In this document: in pieces, positions 42,277 through 50,634 of the stretch | Layout of the letters: every line of letters begins with the position of its first letter | Numbering within the stretch: position 1 is the first letter of the stretch | NCBI GenBank assembly: GCA_046269235.1 | Contig: JBJZOS010000007.1 | Location: 1-64,000, forward strand | Source: Soonwooa sp032078105 | GTDB lineage: Bacteria > Bacteroidota > Bacteroidia > Flavobacteriales > Weeksellaceae | Direction: 5' to 3' | DNA: 64,000 bases | The notes under the pieces: model-generated | What the model was told of the DNA's origin: nothing | The model's input: the letters and a program-made list of their open reading frames with translations, nothing else | The model's database searches: none | Program-made: the position numbers and the translations under genes

Positions 42277-42546
42277 TTACCAACTTGCTTTCTTAACTCC
42301 AGGGATAAGGCCATTGTTAGCCATTTCTCTGAAAGTTACTCTAGAAATCCCGAAAGTTCTCATGTAACCTCTTGGACGTCCAGTTAACTTGCAACGGTTG
42401 TGAAGTCTAACTGGAGAAGCATTTTTTGGTAACTTCTGTAGTGCTTCGTAATCTCCAGCTTCTTTAAGAGCTTTTCTTTTCTCAGCATATTTAGCTACAG
42501 TAGCTTCTCTTTTGCGCTCACGCGCTTTCATTGATTCTTTAGCCAT
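42277..42546 (-). CDS. rpsN: 30S ribosomal protein S14 (zinc-free form)
   Basis: 89 residues, long C-minus form with no CxxC pairs. RCKLTGRPRGYMRTFGISRV and LIPGVKKASW are conserved. Confidence 0.96.
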   Translation of the reverse strand: MAKESMKARERKREATVAKYAEKRKALKEAGDYEALQKLPKNASPVRLHNRCKLTGRPRGYMRTFGISRVTFREMANNGLIPGVKKASW

Positions 42547-42549
42547 GTC

Positions 42550-43101
42550 TTAGTTCTTTTTGAACGGTAAACCGAAGTGAGTTAATAATGCTTTAGCTTC
42601 TTTATCTGTCTTAGCAGAAGTAACGAAAGTAATGTCCATCCCTTGGATTTTTTTTACTTTGTCGATAACGATCTCTGGGAAGATGATTTGCTCAGTAATA
42701 CCTAAGTTATAATTACCTCTACCATCGAATCCGTCAGCTTTGATACCAGAGAAATCTCTAATACGTGGTAAAGCTGAAGATGTTAATCTGTCTAAGAACT
42801 CATACATTTGGTTAGCTCTTAAAGTTACCATTGCACCAACTGGCATACCTTTTCTTAGTTTGAAGGCTGCTTCATCTTTTTTAGATAAAGTACCAACTGC
42901 TTTTTGACCAGTGATATTTGTTAATTCTTCTACAGCATAGTCAACAATTTTCTTGTCTTGCGTCGCTGCACCCAAACCTTGGCTAACAACGATCTTAAGT
43001 AACTTAGGTACTTGCATTACTGACTTGTACCCGAATTCTTCCATCATTGCAGGAACAATTTTGTCTTTATATGCTTGTTTTGGTCTTACGATATATTCCA
43101 T
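42550..43101 (-). CDS. rplE: 50S ribosomal protein L5
   Basis: 183 residues. Binds 5S rRNA and P-site tRNA. Includes VSQGLGAATQDKKIVDYAVE and ALPRIRDFSGIKADGFDGRG. Confidence 0.97.
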   Translation of the reverse strand: MEYIVRPKQAYKDKIVPAMMEEFGYKSVMQVPKLLKIVVSQGLGAATQDKKIVDYAVEELTNITGQKAVGTLSKKDEAAFKLRKGMPVGAMVTLRANQMYEFLDRLTSSALPRIRDFSGIKADGFDGRGNYNLGITEQIIFPEIVIDKVKKIQGMDITFVTSAKTDKEAKALLTHFGLPFKKN

Positions 43102-43111
43102 TGTAATCTAA

Positions 43112-43441
43112 TTATAAAGTTTCACCAGATTGTTTTGCAAATCTTACTTTTTTATCACCATCTACTTTGTAACCAACTTTAGTAGCTTTTCCTGTTTTAG
43201 GATCAACTAACATAACGTTAGAAATATGGATAGATGCTTCTTTCTCTACAATCCCACCTTGAGGATTTTGTGCAGATGGCTTAACGTGTTTTTTCACGAT
43301 GTTAAGACCTGCTACAATAACTCTAGCGTCTTTACCTTCTTTTTTGATCACTTCAATAACCTCGCCAGTTTTACCTTTGATTTCTTTTCTTCCGGTAGTG
43401 ATGATTACGTTATCTCCTCTTTTGATTTTTAACTTTGTCAT
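43112..43441 (-). CDS. rplX: 50S ribosomal protein L24
   Basis: 109 residues with a KOW motif (KIKRGDNVIITTGRKEIKGK), then GLNIVKKHVKPSAQNPQGGI. One of the assembly-initiator proteins. Confidence 0.96.
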   Translation of the reverse strand: MTKLKIKRGDNVIITTGRKEIKGKTGEVIEVIKKEGKDARVIVAGLNIVKKHVKPSAQNPQGGIVEKEASIHISNVMLVDPKTGKATKVGYKVDGDKKVRFAKQSGETL

Positions 43442-43460
43442 TTTTTGTAAATTTTAAAAA

Positions 43461-43829
43461 TTAAAGTACTTCAGGAGCTAATGAAATGACTTTCATATAT
43501 TCTTTATCTCTCAACTCACGAGCAACTGGTCCGAAAACACGCGTTCCTCTCATCTCTCCTGCAGCATTTAGAAGTACGCAAGCGTTATCGTCGAATTTGA
43601 TGTAAGATCCATCTTTTCTACGTACAGCTTTTTTAGTTCTTACTACTACAGCTTTAGAAACTTGTCCTTTTTTTGCATTTCCTGATGGCGTAGAATCTTT
43701 GATAGTCACTACGATTTTATCACCAACTGAAGCATATCTTCTTCTGGTACCTCCCAGAACTCTGATTACCAATACTTCTTTAGCACCAGTATTATCAGCT
43801 ACTTTTAATCTTGATTCTGTTTGTAACAT
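43461..43829 (-). CDS. rplN: 50S ribosomal protein L14
   Basis: 122 residues. MLQTESRLKVADNTGAKEVL and RVFGPVARELRDKEYMKVIS are typical. Start overlaps the rpsQ stop by one base. Confidence 0.97.
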   Translation of the reverse strand: MLQTESRLKVADNTGAKEVLVIRVLGGTRRRYASVGDKIVVTIKDSTPSGNAKKGQVSKAVVVRTKKAVRRKDGSYIKFDDNACVLLNAAGEMRGTRVFGPVARELRDKEYMKVISLAPEVL

Positions 43830-44083
43830 TACTTAGCTCTTTCTATGATTCTTACTAATCTCCATCTTTTGCTCTTACTCAAAGGTCTTGTTTCTGTAAT
43901 TAGAACAGTGTCCCCTTCGTTGCACTCGTTATTTTCGTCATGTGCAGTATATTTCTTCGTTTTCAAAACGAACTTACCGTACATCGGGTGCTTCATTCTC
44001 ATAGTTTCACTAACAACAATGGTTTTTTCCATTTTATTGCTGGAAACTACTCCGATTCTTTCTTTTCTTAAATTTCTTTCCAT
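43829..44083 (-). CDS. rpsQ: 30S ribosomal protein S17
   Basis: 84 residues, an OB-fold: RIGVVSSNKMEKTIVVSETM and GDTVLITETRPLSKSKRWRL. Confidence 0.97.
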   Translation of the reverse strand: MERNLRKERIGVVSSNKMEKTIVVSETMRMKHPMYGKFVLKTKKYTAHDENNECNEGDTVLITETRPLSKSKRWRLVRIIERAK

Positions 44084-44095
44084 TGTAAAAAGGAA

Positions 44096-44284
44096 TTATG
44101 ATTGTTTGTTAGTTAACTCAGTGTTTAATCTAGCGATTGTTTTTCTTAAATCTCTGATCTGAATTGGATTTTCAATCGGGCTGATTTTGTGAGCCAAAGT
44201 TAATTTGTTAAGGTTAGCTTTAGCTTCAGTCAGTTGATTTTTCAAATCCTCAACGCTTAAGTTTTTGATGTCAGCTTTATTCAT
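44096..44284 (-). CDS. rpmC: 50S ribosomal protein L29
   Basis: 62 residues, two-helix hairpin: LSVEDLKNQLTEAKANLNKL and IRDLRKTIARLNTEL. Located near the exit tunnel. Confidence 0.95.
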   Translation of the reverse strand: MNKADIKNLSVEDLKNQLTEAKANLNKLTLAHKISPIENPIQIRDLRKTIARLNTELTNKQS

Positions 44285-44297
44285 TGTTATTCAGATA

Positions 44298-44723
44298 TTA
44301 AAGAGGTTTAACAAAATCGTTAGCAACTACGAACTTAGTAACGATTGGTAACTTTTGAGCAGCAAGTCTCAAAGCTTCTTTTGCTACGTCGTAAGGTACT
44401 CCACCTACTTCGAACATAATTTTACCAGGTTTAACTACAGCTACCCAATATTCTACAGCACCTTTACCTTTACCCATACGAACCTCTGCAGGTTTTTTAG
44501 TAATAGGCTTGTCTGGGAATATTTTGATCCATAATTGACCTTCTCTTTTCATATATCTAGTTGCAGCGATACGGGCAGCTTCGATTTGTCTAGCAGTTAC
44601 CCATGCTCCTTCTGTTGCCTTGATACCAAATGTTCCGTATGCAAGTTGATTACCTCTTTGAGCAATCCCCTTCATCTTCATTTTATGAATCTTACGGAAT
44701 TTCGTTCTTCTTGGTTGTAACAT
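44298..44723 (-). CDS. rplP: 50S ribosomal protein L16
   Basis: 141 residues. MLQPRRTKFRKIHKMKMKG, then RQIEAARIAATRYMKREGQL and AEVRMGKGKGAVEYWVAVVK. Separated from rpsC by an 85-base spacer that contains short direct repeats. Confidence 0.97.
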   Translation of the reverse strand: MLQPRRTKFRKIHKMKMKGIAQRGNQLAYGTFGIKATEGAWVTARQIEAARIAATRYMKREGQLWIKIFPDKPITKKPAEVRMGKGKGAVEYWVAVVKPGKIMFEVGGVPYDVAKEALRLAAQKLPIVTKFVVANDFVKPL

Positions 44724-44808
44724 AATTTAAATTTTAGATTTTGGATTTTAGATGTTGGATTTTAAAAAAGTAACGGTAATTTAAAATTTAATAGCCTAAA
44801 ATTTTTAA
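44724..44808. repeat. AT-rich direct-repeat spacer between rpsC and rplP
   Basis: An 85-base spacer with near-repeats TTTTAGATTTTGGATTTTAGATG-like units (44730-44763), resembling the GGATTTCAGATT repeats before rpsH. No gene. Such AGATTT-rich strings look like small dispersed repeats in the operon. Confidence 0.4.
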
Positions 44809-45531
44809 TTATTTTTTATCTCTTGAAGGTCTTCTGTTGTTATCTCTGTCACCTCTAGATGGTCCACCTTTTTTTGGTTGTCCTACTAATGGAGAAAGAT
44901 CTCTTTTACCATAAACTTCACCTTTCATGATCCATACTTTCACACCAAGCTTACCATACTGTGTAAGTGCTTCTCCGATGTGATAGTCGATATCAGCTCT
45001 AAAAGTTGACAAAGGGATTCTTCCTTCTTTGAAAGATTCTGATCTTGCCATCTCAGCACCGTTCAATCTACCAGAGATTTGAACTTTGATACCTTCTGCA
45101 CCCATTCTCATTGTAGATGCGATTGCCATCTTAACTGCTCTTCTGTAAGAGATACGGTTTTCGATTTGTTTTGCAATGCTATCTGCTACTAGTACAGCGT
45201 CTAGTTCTGGTCTTTTGATTTCGAAGATGTTAATTTGGATATCTTTTCCAGTTAACTTTTTAAGTTCTTCTTTTAGTTTGTCAACTTCTTGACCACCTTT
45301 ACCTATGATAAGACCTGGTCTAGCTGTTGTAATTGTTACAGTAACTAGCTTAAGTGTTCTTTCGATAAAGATTCTTGAAATTCCACCTTTAGATAATCTT
45401 GCTTCAAGATATCTTCTGATTTTGTAGTCTTCAGCGATTCTGTCACCGTAGTTTTTACCACCAAACCAGTTAGAATCCCATCCTCTGATGATACCTAATC
45501 TGTTACCAATTGGATTTGTCTTCTGTCCCAT
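44809..45531 (-). CDS. rpsC: 30S ribosomal protein S3
   Basis: 240 residues. MGQKTNPIGNRLGIIRGWDS, a KH domain with GLIIGKGGQEVDKLKEEL, and a basic Arg/Asp-rich C-terminal tail. Forms the mRNA entry channel with S4 and S5. Confidence 0.97.
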   Translation of the reverse strand: MGQKTNPIGNRLGIIRGWDSNWFGGKNYGDRIAEDYKIRRYLEARLSKGGISRIFIERTLKLVTVTITTARPGLIIGKGGQEVDKLKEELKKLTGKDIQINIFEIKRPELDAVLVADSIAKQIENRISYRRAVKMAIASTMRMGAEGIKVQISGRLNGAEMARSESFKEGRIPLSTFRADIDYHIGEALTQYGKLGVKVWIMKGEVYGKRDLSPLVGQPKKGGPSRGDRDNNRRPSRDKK

Positions 45532-45539
45532 ACCTTGAA

Positions 45540-45938
45540 TTAGTTTTCTTTATTACCTAGGATTAACGTAACGTGGTTAGATCTTTTTCTGATTCTGTAA
45601 CCTCTACCTTGTGGTGCAGGTCTTAGTCTCTTCAATTGTCTTGCACTATCCACAAAAATTTCTTTAACGATAAGGTTAGCCTCCTCGATGTCAGCACCTT
45701 CGTTTTTTGCTTGCCAATTGGCCATAGCAGAAAGAAGTAATTTTTCTAACTTGTTAGAAGCATCTTTCTTAGAATATTTTAGGATATAAAGAGCTTTGTC
45801 TACTTGTTCTCCTCTGATGATATCAGCAACTAATCTCATTTTTCTTGGAGAAGAAGGACAGTCATTAAGACGAGCTTTTACCACATCTTGGTTAGCTGCC
45901 TTTCTTGCTATTGCGCTATCTTGCTTTCTTTTTCCCAT
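45540..45938 (-). CDS. rplV: 50S ribosomal protein L22
   Basis: 132 residues. CPSSPRKMRLVADIIRGEQV and PAPQGRGYRIRKRSNHVTLI, the latter forming the tunnel-lining hairpin (site of macrolide resistance in other bacteria). Confidence 0.97.
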   Translation of the reverse strand: MGKRKQDSAIARKAANQDVVKARLNDCPSSPRKMRLVADIIRGEQVDKALYILKYSKKDASNKLEKLLLSAMANWQAKNEGADIEEANLIVKEIFVDSARQLKRLRPAPQGRGYRIRKRSNHVTLILGNKEN

Positions 45939-45940
45939 GA

Positions 45941-46219
45941 TTATCTGCTACCTTTATTTTTGTTACCACCGTGACCTCTAAAAGATCTTGTCGGAGAAAA
46001 TTCACCTAACTTGTGTCCAACCATGTTTTCAGTAACATAAACAGGAACAAAAGTTTTGCCGTTATGTACTGCGATAGTTTGACCTACCATGTCTGGAGAA
46101 ATCATAGATGCTCTAGACCATGTTTTGATGACAGTCTTTTTGTTAGACTCGATATTTGCTTGTACTTTCTTCTCTAATGTATGATGAATGAAAGGTCCTT
46201 TCTTAAGTGATCTTGCCAT
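45941..46219 (-). CDS. rpsS: 30S ribosomal protein S19
   Basis: 92 residues. MARSLKKGPFIHHTLEKKVQ and GHKLGEFSPTRSFRGHGGNK. Forms a head complex with S13. Confidence 0.97.
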   Translation of the reverse strand: MARSLKKGPFIHHTLEKKVQANIESNKKTVIKTWSRASMISPDMVGQTIAVHNGKTFVPVYVTENMVGHKLGEFSPTRSFRGHGGNKNKGSR

Positions 46220-46221
46220 AA

Positions 46222-47043
46222 TTATTTTCTTTTAGATACGATGTAACGGTTAGACACTTTGTTTTTCTTTCTAGTCTTGTAACCTTTAGCTGGCTTACCA
46301 TTTCTAGATCTTGGGTGACCTCCTGAAGAACGTCCTTCACCACCACCCATTGGGTGATCAACTGGGTTCATTACAACCGCTCTTGTTCTAGGTCTTCTAC
46401 CTAACCATCTGCTTCTACCTGCTTTACCAGATACGGTAAGCTGGTGGTCAGAGTTAGATACAGAGCCAATCATTGCCATACACTCGGTAAGGATCATTCT
46501 TGATTCTCCTGAAGGCAATTTGATGATTGCATATTTACCATCTCTAGAAGTTAACTGTGCTGATGAACCTGCAGATCTAGCAAGGATTGCTCCTTGACCA
46601 GGCTTAAGCTCGATACAAGAGATAACTGTACCTAGAGGGATATTCTTAAGTTTCATTGCGTTACCTACGTTAGGCTCAACGCTTTCTCCTGACACTACTT
46701 TTTGGTCTACTTTGATACCGTTAGGAGCGATGATATATCTCTTCTCTCCGTCTGCGTACTCTAATAGAGCGATGAAAGCAGTTCTGTTTGGATCGTACTC
46801 TACAGTCTTAACTGTTGCTTCAACGTTAGCTTTGTTACGTTTGAAGTCGATAATTCTGTATTTCTTTTTGTGTCCACCTCCGGTGTAACGCATGGTCATT
46901 TTACCAGTTTGGTTACGTCCACCTGACTTACTAATACCAACTGTTAGAGATTTCTCTGGTTTGTTGGTAGTAATTTCTTCAAAGTTATTAACAACTCTGA
47001 ATCTCTGTCCCGGGGTGATAGGTTTTAATTTTCTAACAGACAT
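46222..47043 (-). CDS. rplB: 50S ribosomal protein L2
   Basis: 273 residues. MSVRKLKPITPGQRFRVVNN and the C-terminal NPVDHPMGGGEGRSSGGHPR close to the peptidyl-transferase centre; the second His of the common HPHGGG is Met here. Confidence 0.97.
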   Translation of the reverse strand: MSVRKLKPITPGQRFRVVNNFEEITTNKPEKSLTVGISKSGGRNQTGKMTMRYTGGGHKKKYRIIDFKRNKANVEATVKTVEYDPNRTAFIALLEYADGEKRYIIAPNGIKVDQKVVSGESVEPNVGNAMKLKNIPLGTVISCIELKPGQGAILARSAGSSAQLTSRDGKYAIIKLPSGESRMILTECMAMIGSVSNSDHQLTVSGKAGRSRWLGRRPRTRAVVMNPVDHPMGGGEGRSSGGHPRSRNGKPAKGYKTRKKNKVSNRYIVSKRK

Positions 47044-47064
47044 TACTATTATTTATAATTATAA

Positions 47065-47355
47065 TTAATTCGTTGCAAAAATGTCGATTACTTCTCCAGC
47101 AGCCAATCTAACAACTGCTTTCTTTAATTTGTTGGTTTTACCAACTTGTAATCCTTTTTTCGTGTATTTAGAAGAAACTTTAGGCGCATAAATCATGGTT
47201 CTAACGTCTGCTACTTTTACACCGTAAGCTGCTTCTACAGCCAATTTGATTTGGATTTTATTCGCTTTAGTATTTACTAAGAAAGAATAGTCACCTCTCA
47301 AATCTGTAAGATAGTTAGCTTTTTCTGAGATAATTGGTTTAATAATAACTGACAT
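47065..47355 (-). CDS. rplW: 50S ribosomal protein L23
   Basis: 96 residues. MSVIIKPIISEKANYLTDLR and FLVNTKANKIQIKLAVEAAY. Docking site for trigger factor and SRP at the tunnel exit. Confidence 0.96.
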   Translation of the reverse strand: MSVIIKPIISEKANYLTDLRGDYSFLVNTKANKIQIKLAVEAAYGVKVADVRTMIYAPKVSSKYTKKGLQVGKTNKLKKAVVRLAAGEVIDIFATN

Positions 47356-47361
47356 GATTTA

Positions 47362-47991
47362 TTATTTCTTTAAGTTTTCTTGAAATTTTTCTACTGCACC
47401 TTCTAAGAATACAATCTCTCCTGCATTAACTAAGTCATAAGAACTGATCTCGTTATAAGTCATTACTTTAGTCTTAGGTAAGTTTCTTGAAGATAGATAT
47501 ACATTCTTGTTAGCTTCTGCTAAAATGTAAAGAGATTTTTTTCCTTCAAAACCTAACGCATTGTTCAAGTTGATAAAATCTTTAGTTTTAGGTGTTTCGA
47601 AGTTGAACGCTTCTAAAACTTTGATTGAGTTATCTCTCATTTTTTGAGACAATACAGATTTCTTAGCTAATCTCTTAAGCGCTTTGTTCAATTTGAAACG
47701 GTAATCTCTTGGTTTTGGACCAAAAACTCTACCCCCACCTTTGAAAGTTGGCGATTTGATATCACCATATCTCGCAGATCCTGAACCTTTTTGCTTCTTA
47801 AGCTTTCTTGTAGAAGCTGTAATTTCGCTTCTTTCTTTTGATTTATGAGTACCTTGACGCTGAGCAGCAAGATATTGTTTCACCTCTAAGTAAACCGCGT
47901 GCTGATTAGGCTCTATTCCGAAGATTGTTTCGTCTAGACTTACTTTTCTTCCGGTTTCTTTTCCTGATGTATTTAATACTACTAGTTCCAT
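47362..47991 (-). CDS. rplD: 50S ribosomal protein L4
   Basis: 209 residues. KGSGSARYGDIKSPTFKGGG, then GPKPRDYRFKLNKALKRLAK. Overlaps the rplC stop by 10 bases. In E. coli L4 represses its own operon; no leader of that type is recognised here. Confidence 0.97.
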   Translation of the reverse strand: MELVVLNTSGKETGRKVSLDETIFGIEPNQHAVYLEVKQYLAAQRQGTHKSKERSEITASTRKLKKQKGSGSARYGDIKSPTFKGGGRVFGPKPRDYRFKLNKALKRLAKKSVLSQKMRDNSIKVLEAFNFETPKTKDFINLNNALGFEGKKSLYILAEANKNVYLSSRNLPKTKVMTYNEISSYDLVNAGEIVFLEGAVEKFQENLKK

Positions 47992-48608
47992 TTTCTGATA
48001 ATTACATAAGAATTTTTAGCTCCCGGAATAGCACCTTTTACTACTAAAAGATTTTGCTCTCCATCTACTTTCAACACCTGAAGGTTTTGCACAGTTACCT
48101 GCTTACCTCCCATTCTTCCAGCCATTCTCATCCCCTTGAATACTCTTGAAGGATCCGATCCAGCACCGATAGAACCTGGAGCTCTAAGTCTGTTGTGCTG
48201 ACCATGAGTTGCTTGCATTACACCTCCAAAGTTGTGTCTTTTAACAACACCTTGGAAACCTTTACCTTTTGAAGTTCCTGTAATATCAACAAATTCACCT
48301 TCTGCGAATAAGTCAACTTTAACTTCGTCTCCTACTTTTACTTCGTCAACAAATTCTCTGTAGAATTCTACCAACTTAGCTTTAGGAGTTGAACCAGCCT
48401 TTTTAAAATGACCAGCTAACGCTTTACCAACGTTCTTCTCACTCTTGTCATCGAAACCTAACTGAACAGCTTTATAACCGTCGTTTTCAATGGTTCTGAC
48501 CTGTAAAACCGAGCACGGACCAGCTTGGATAACTGTACAAGGAATGTTTTTTCCTTCTTCGTTAAACAAAGATGTCATACCGATTTTTTTACCAATAATA
48601 CCTGACAT
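47982..48608 (-). CDS. rplC: 50S ribosomal protein L3
   Basis: 208 residues. MSGIIGKKIGMTSLFNEEGK and the internal loop THGQHNRLRAPGSIGAGSDP that reaches the peptidyl-transferase centre. It is the first gene of the long operon here; rpsJ, its usual partner, is 9 kb away with the str genes. Confidence 0.97.
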   Translation of the reverse strand: MSGIIGKKIGMTSLFNEEGKNIPCTVIQAGPCSVLQVRTIENDGYKAVQLGFDDKSEKNVGKALAGHFKKAGSTPKAKLVEFYREFVDEVKVGDEVKVDLFAEGEFVDITGTSKGKGFQGVVKRHNFGGVMQATHGQHNRLRAPGSIGAGSDPSRVFKGMRMAGRMGGKQVTVQNLQVLKVDGEQNLLVVKGAIPGAKNSYVIIRKWN

Positions 48609-48703
48609 TATTTAATATATATTATTATTAATTCTCAACACATTAGGGTTTTTGTCATGTACTATGTCTGAAATAGGCAGACTTCTTCCCTAAAATGAGT
48701 GTG

Positions 48704-48733
48704 CAAATGTATGAATATTTTAATAAACTCCAA
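48704..48733 (-). promoter_or_regulatory. Promoter of the rplC-rplQ ribosomal operon
   Basis: On the minus strand TTG (rc of 48731-48733), about 19 bases, then TACATTTG (rc of 48704-48711). The leader to the rplC ATG is about 90 bases. A strong independent promoter makes sense because rpsJ and the str operon are not adjacent. Confidence 0.7.
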
Positions 48734-49400
48734 AAAAAAATTAAGAAAATATTTGATTTTTTGACAGTTAGCAGATTTTAGAAAAAAATGTGCCACAAAA
48801 ATTATAATCTCGAAACTAAGTTTATTATAATTAAAATTTAATTTAAAACAAGTTTTAATAAACACGACAAAAAAAGCCTACTCAAAATTGAGTCATACAT
48901 TGTGACCTTCGCGCACCGACATTAAGATTTCTCTTTCGTCATTTGGCTCTTGACGAGCGATTCTTGTGGCTAGTATTTCTTTATCATTACTAATAACATC
49001 TACATCTAAGAACAAATGCTGCATTACGAATTGATCTTCATCCACAATAAAAACAACGAAAAACAGTTGATGCACAAAGAGTAAATAAAAATAATGTGAC
49101 TTTATAAAACACGCTAAAGATTAAAATAAAATATTGCTAAAAAATCCCAATATACATCAAGACTTCTGTAACTTCGCGAAGAAGGAAATTATGTTTCCAC
49201 AGCTTTTCTTATATTTGATTTCATACGTTGTGGAATTTAGGGTAGCGGTCTTCAGTATAATCTACCCAATTGCAGGGACAACCAATATCGAACGAATTAA
49301 GATTTACAACAAAGCTTTTTATATAAAGCTGAACACCGAAGATTGGTTCAGAATTTTGGAAGCAAGTCGTGGAAAAGAAGTTGAATAATGAAAAGATTTA
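48734..49400. other. Gene-poor segment with possible gene remnants
   Basis: About 670 bases. A minus-strand frame (48893-49075) has codon-like composition and ends ILATRIARQEPNDEREILMS and then VREGHNV; it may be the C-terminal remnant of a lost gene. A plus-strand frame (49134-49388, ending EDWFRILEASRGKEVE) is similarly unassignable. Neither has a recognisable domain or promoter. Confidence 0.3.
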
Positions 49401-50183
49401 CTACTTTAATTCTATAGAGTTGTTTCTTTTTTTAACATTTGATTTAACCTTATCAATACTTTCTGGCATAACAGTAAGACCTGATGAAGAAAGTTCACCT
49501 ATAATATTATCATTAATATCTTTAATTACCTTTGAATACTCTGTTTTTGAAATTTTTTTATATAATTTTAAATTTTTCTCATCCATAAGTCCATTTCCAT
49601 AATTAACATTTTTACTAACGCTAATCAAATTAAATTCATAATGTTTCTTTGAATCACCAATTTTAACAATAAGGCCAGGTAATTTTCCAAATTTATATGG
49701 TCCTTTACTAATGGGTATATCAGGAGTAAACCACGCTTCCCATGTACGCCCTCCATAATTTGCTATTGCTTGAAGGCAATTAAAATTGCCTATTTTCTCT
49801 TTCTTACCCGTAAGCTTCCAATCCAATTCTGGTTGCTCAGAATATGTAAATTTATATTTAAGTAGGGTTTCGCAATACTCAATTTTATCATTATCAGATA
49901 TAATAATATATTTAAATCTTGTATTAGGAATATTTGAAATATTCATATTGTTTGCAATTTTTACGGATTGCAATATTGAATCTTTAGCAAAATAATTATT
50001 GCTCGCAAAAAATGATTTATCCCCCACAACAAATAGACTAAAATCCTCGGTCTTTTTATTTACCACATTAGTGGAATCTGGAGAATAATTTAATCTATAC
50101 TCAAACTTATACTGAAATTCTTGCTTGTCATTATTTTGTCCAAACATTATTAAAGGCAACAGAAAAAAAAATAAATATCTCAT
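49401..50183 (-). CDS. GLPGLI family secreted protein
   Basis: 260 residues. Signal peptide (MRYLFFFLLPLIMFGQ) and the family hallmark KFGKLPGLIVKIGD near residue 165, within the region EAWFTPDIPISKGPYKFGKL. Secreted or periplasmic in Bacteroidota; function unknown. It reads leftwards and has no partner close by. Confidence 0.85.
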   Translation of the reverse strand: MRYLFFFLLPLIMFGQNNDKQEFQYKFEYRLNYSPDSTNVVNKKTEDFSLFVVGDKSFFASNNYFAKDSILQSVKIANNMNISNIPNTRFKYIIISDNDKIEYCETLLKYKFTYSEQPELDWKLTGKKEKIGNFNCLQAIANYGGRTWEAWFTPDIPISKGPYKFGKLPGLIVKIGDSKKHYEFNLISVSKNVNYGNGLMDEKNLKLYKKISKTEYSKVIKDINDNIIGELSSSGLTVMPESIDKVKSNVKKRNNSIELK

Positions 50184-50233
50184 AATAAAAAAGACGGATA
50201 TCTCCGCCTCGATTTTAAATTATACTAATACTG

Positions 50234-50473
50234 TTAGTCATTACACATAAAATCATATCCATTCCAAGCCATTTCAATAATTTCTGCCATATTATTTCCG
50301 CACGCTATTCCCATAGAACCACAATCATATTGAATAAGTAAACAATCATAAATTTTCGTATTTGTTTCAATATTTTGCGCGGCATATTCTATATTATTGC
50401 TATCCACTGCAATTGTATTTGCACTCATAATTCCTGCAACACCTATAGCTGCAACTAATAATAATTTTTTCAT
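50234..50473 (-). CDS. Small secreted cysteine-containing peptide
   Basis: 79 residues from the ATG at 50473 (MKKLLLVAAIGVAGIMSANT), a clear signal peptide. The mature part has four cysteines (YDCLLIQYDCGSMGIACGNN, then FMCND) that could form two disulphides. The longer frame from 50545 would prefix it with a Ser/Phe run encoded by the AAAACT repeat and is not credible. Function unknown; possibly a precursor of a small secreted factor. Confidence 0.65.
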   Translation of the reverse strand: MKKLLLVAAIGVAGIMSANTIAVDSNNIEYAAQNIETNTKIYDCLLIQYDCGSMGIACGNNMAEIIEMAWNGYDFMCND

Positions 50474-50503
50474 TTTGTGAAATTTTAGTTTGTTAATCAG
50501 CTC

Positions 50504-50539
50504 AAAACTAAAACTAAAACTAAAACTAAAACTAAAACT
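50504..50539. repeat. Perfect 6-bp tandem repeat (AAAACT x6)
   Basis: Six exact copies of AAAACT. On the minus strand they read AGTTTT, and the promoter-proximal end makes TAGTTTTG, a -7 box match about 30 bases upstream of the small secreted peptide. Copy-number change by slippage would change promoter spacing. Confidence 0.8.
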
Positions 50540-50634
50540 ATGCAAGCTTTTAATTAAAAAACATAAAATATTTTATTATGTTAAATTGATGTCTGTGAAA
50601 AAAAATCAATAAATTCGACATAAGTTTTTAAACC

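Noticed and set aside
50474..50545. N-terminal extension of the small secreted peptide encoded by the AAAACT repeat
   Set aside because: It would place a Ser/Phe run before a perfect signal peptide; the ATG at 50473 is the natural start.
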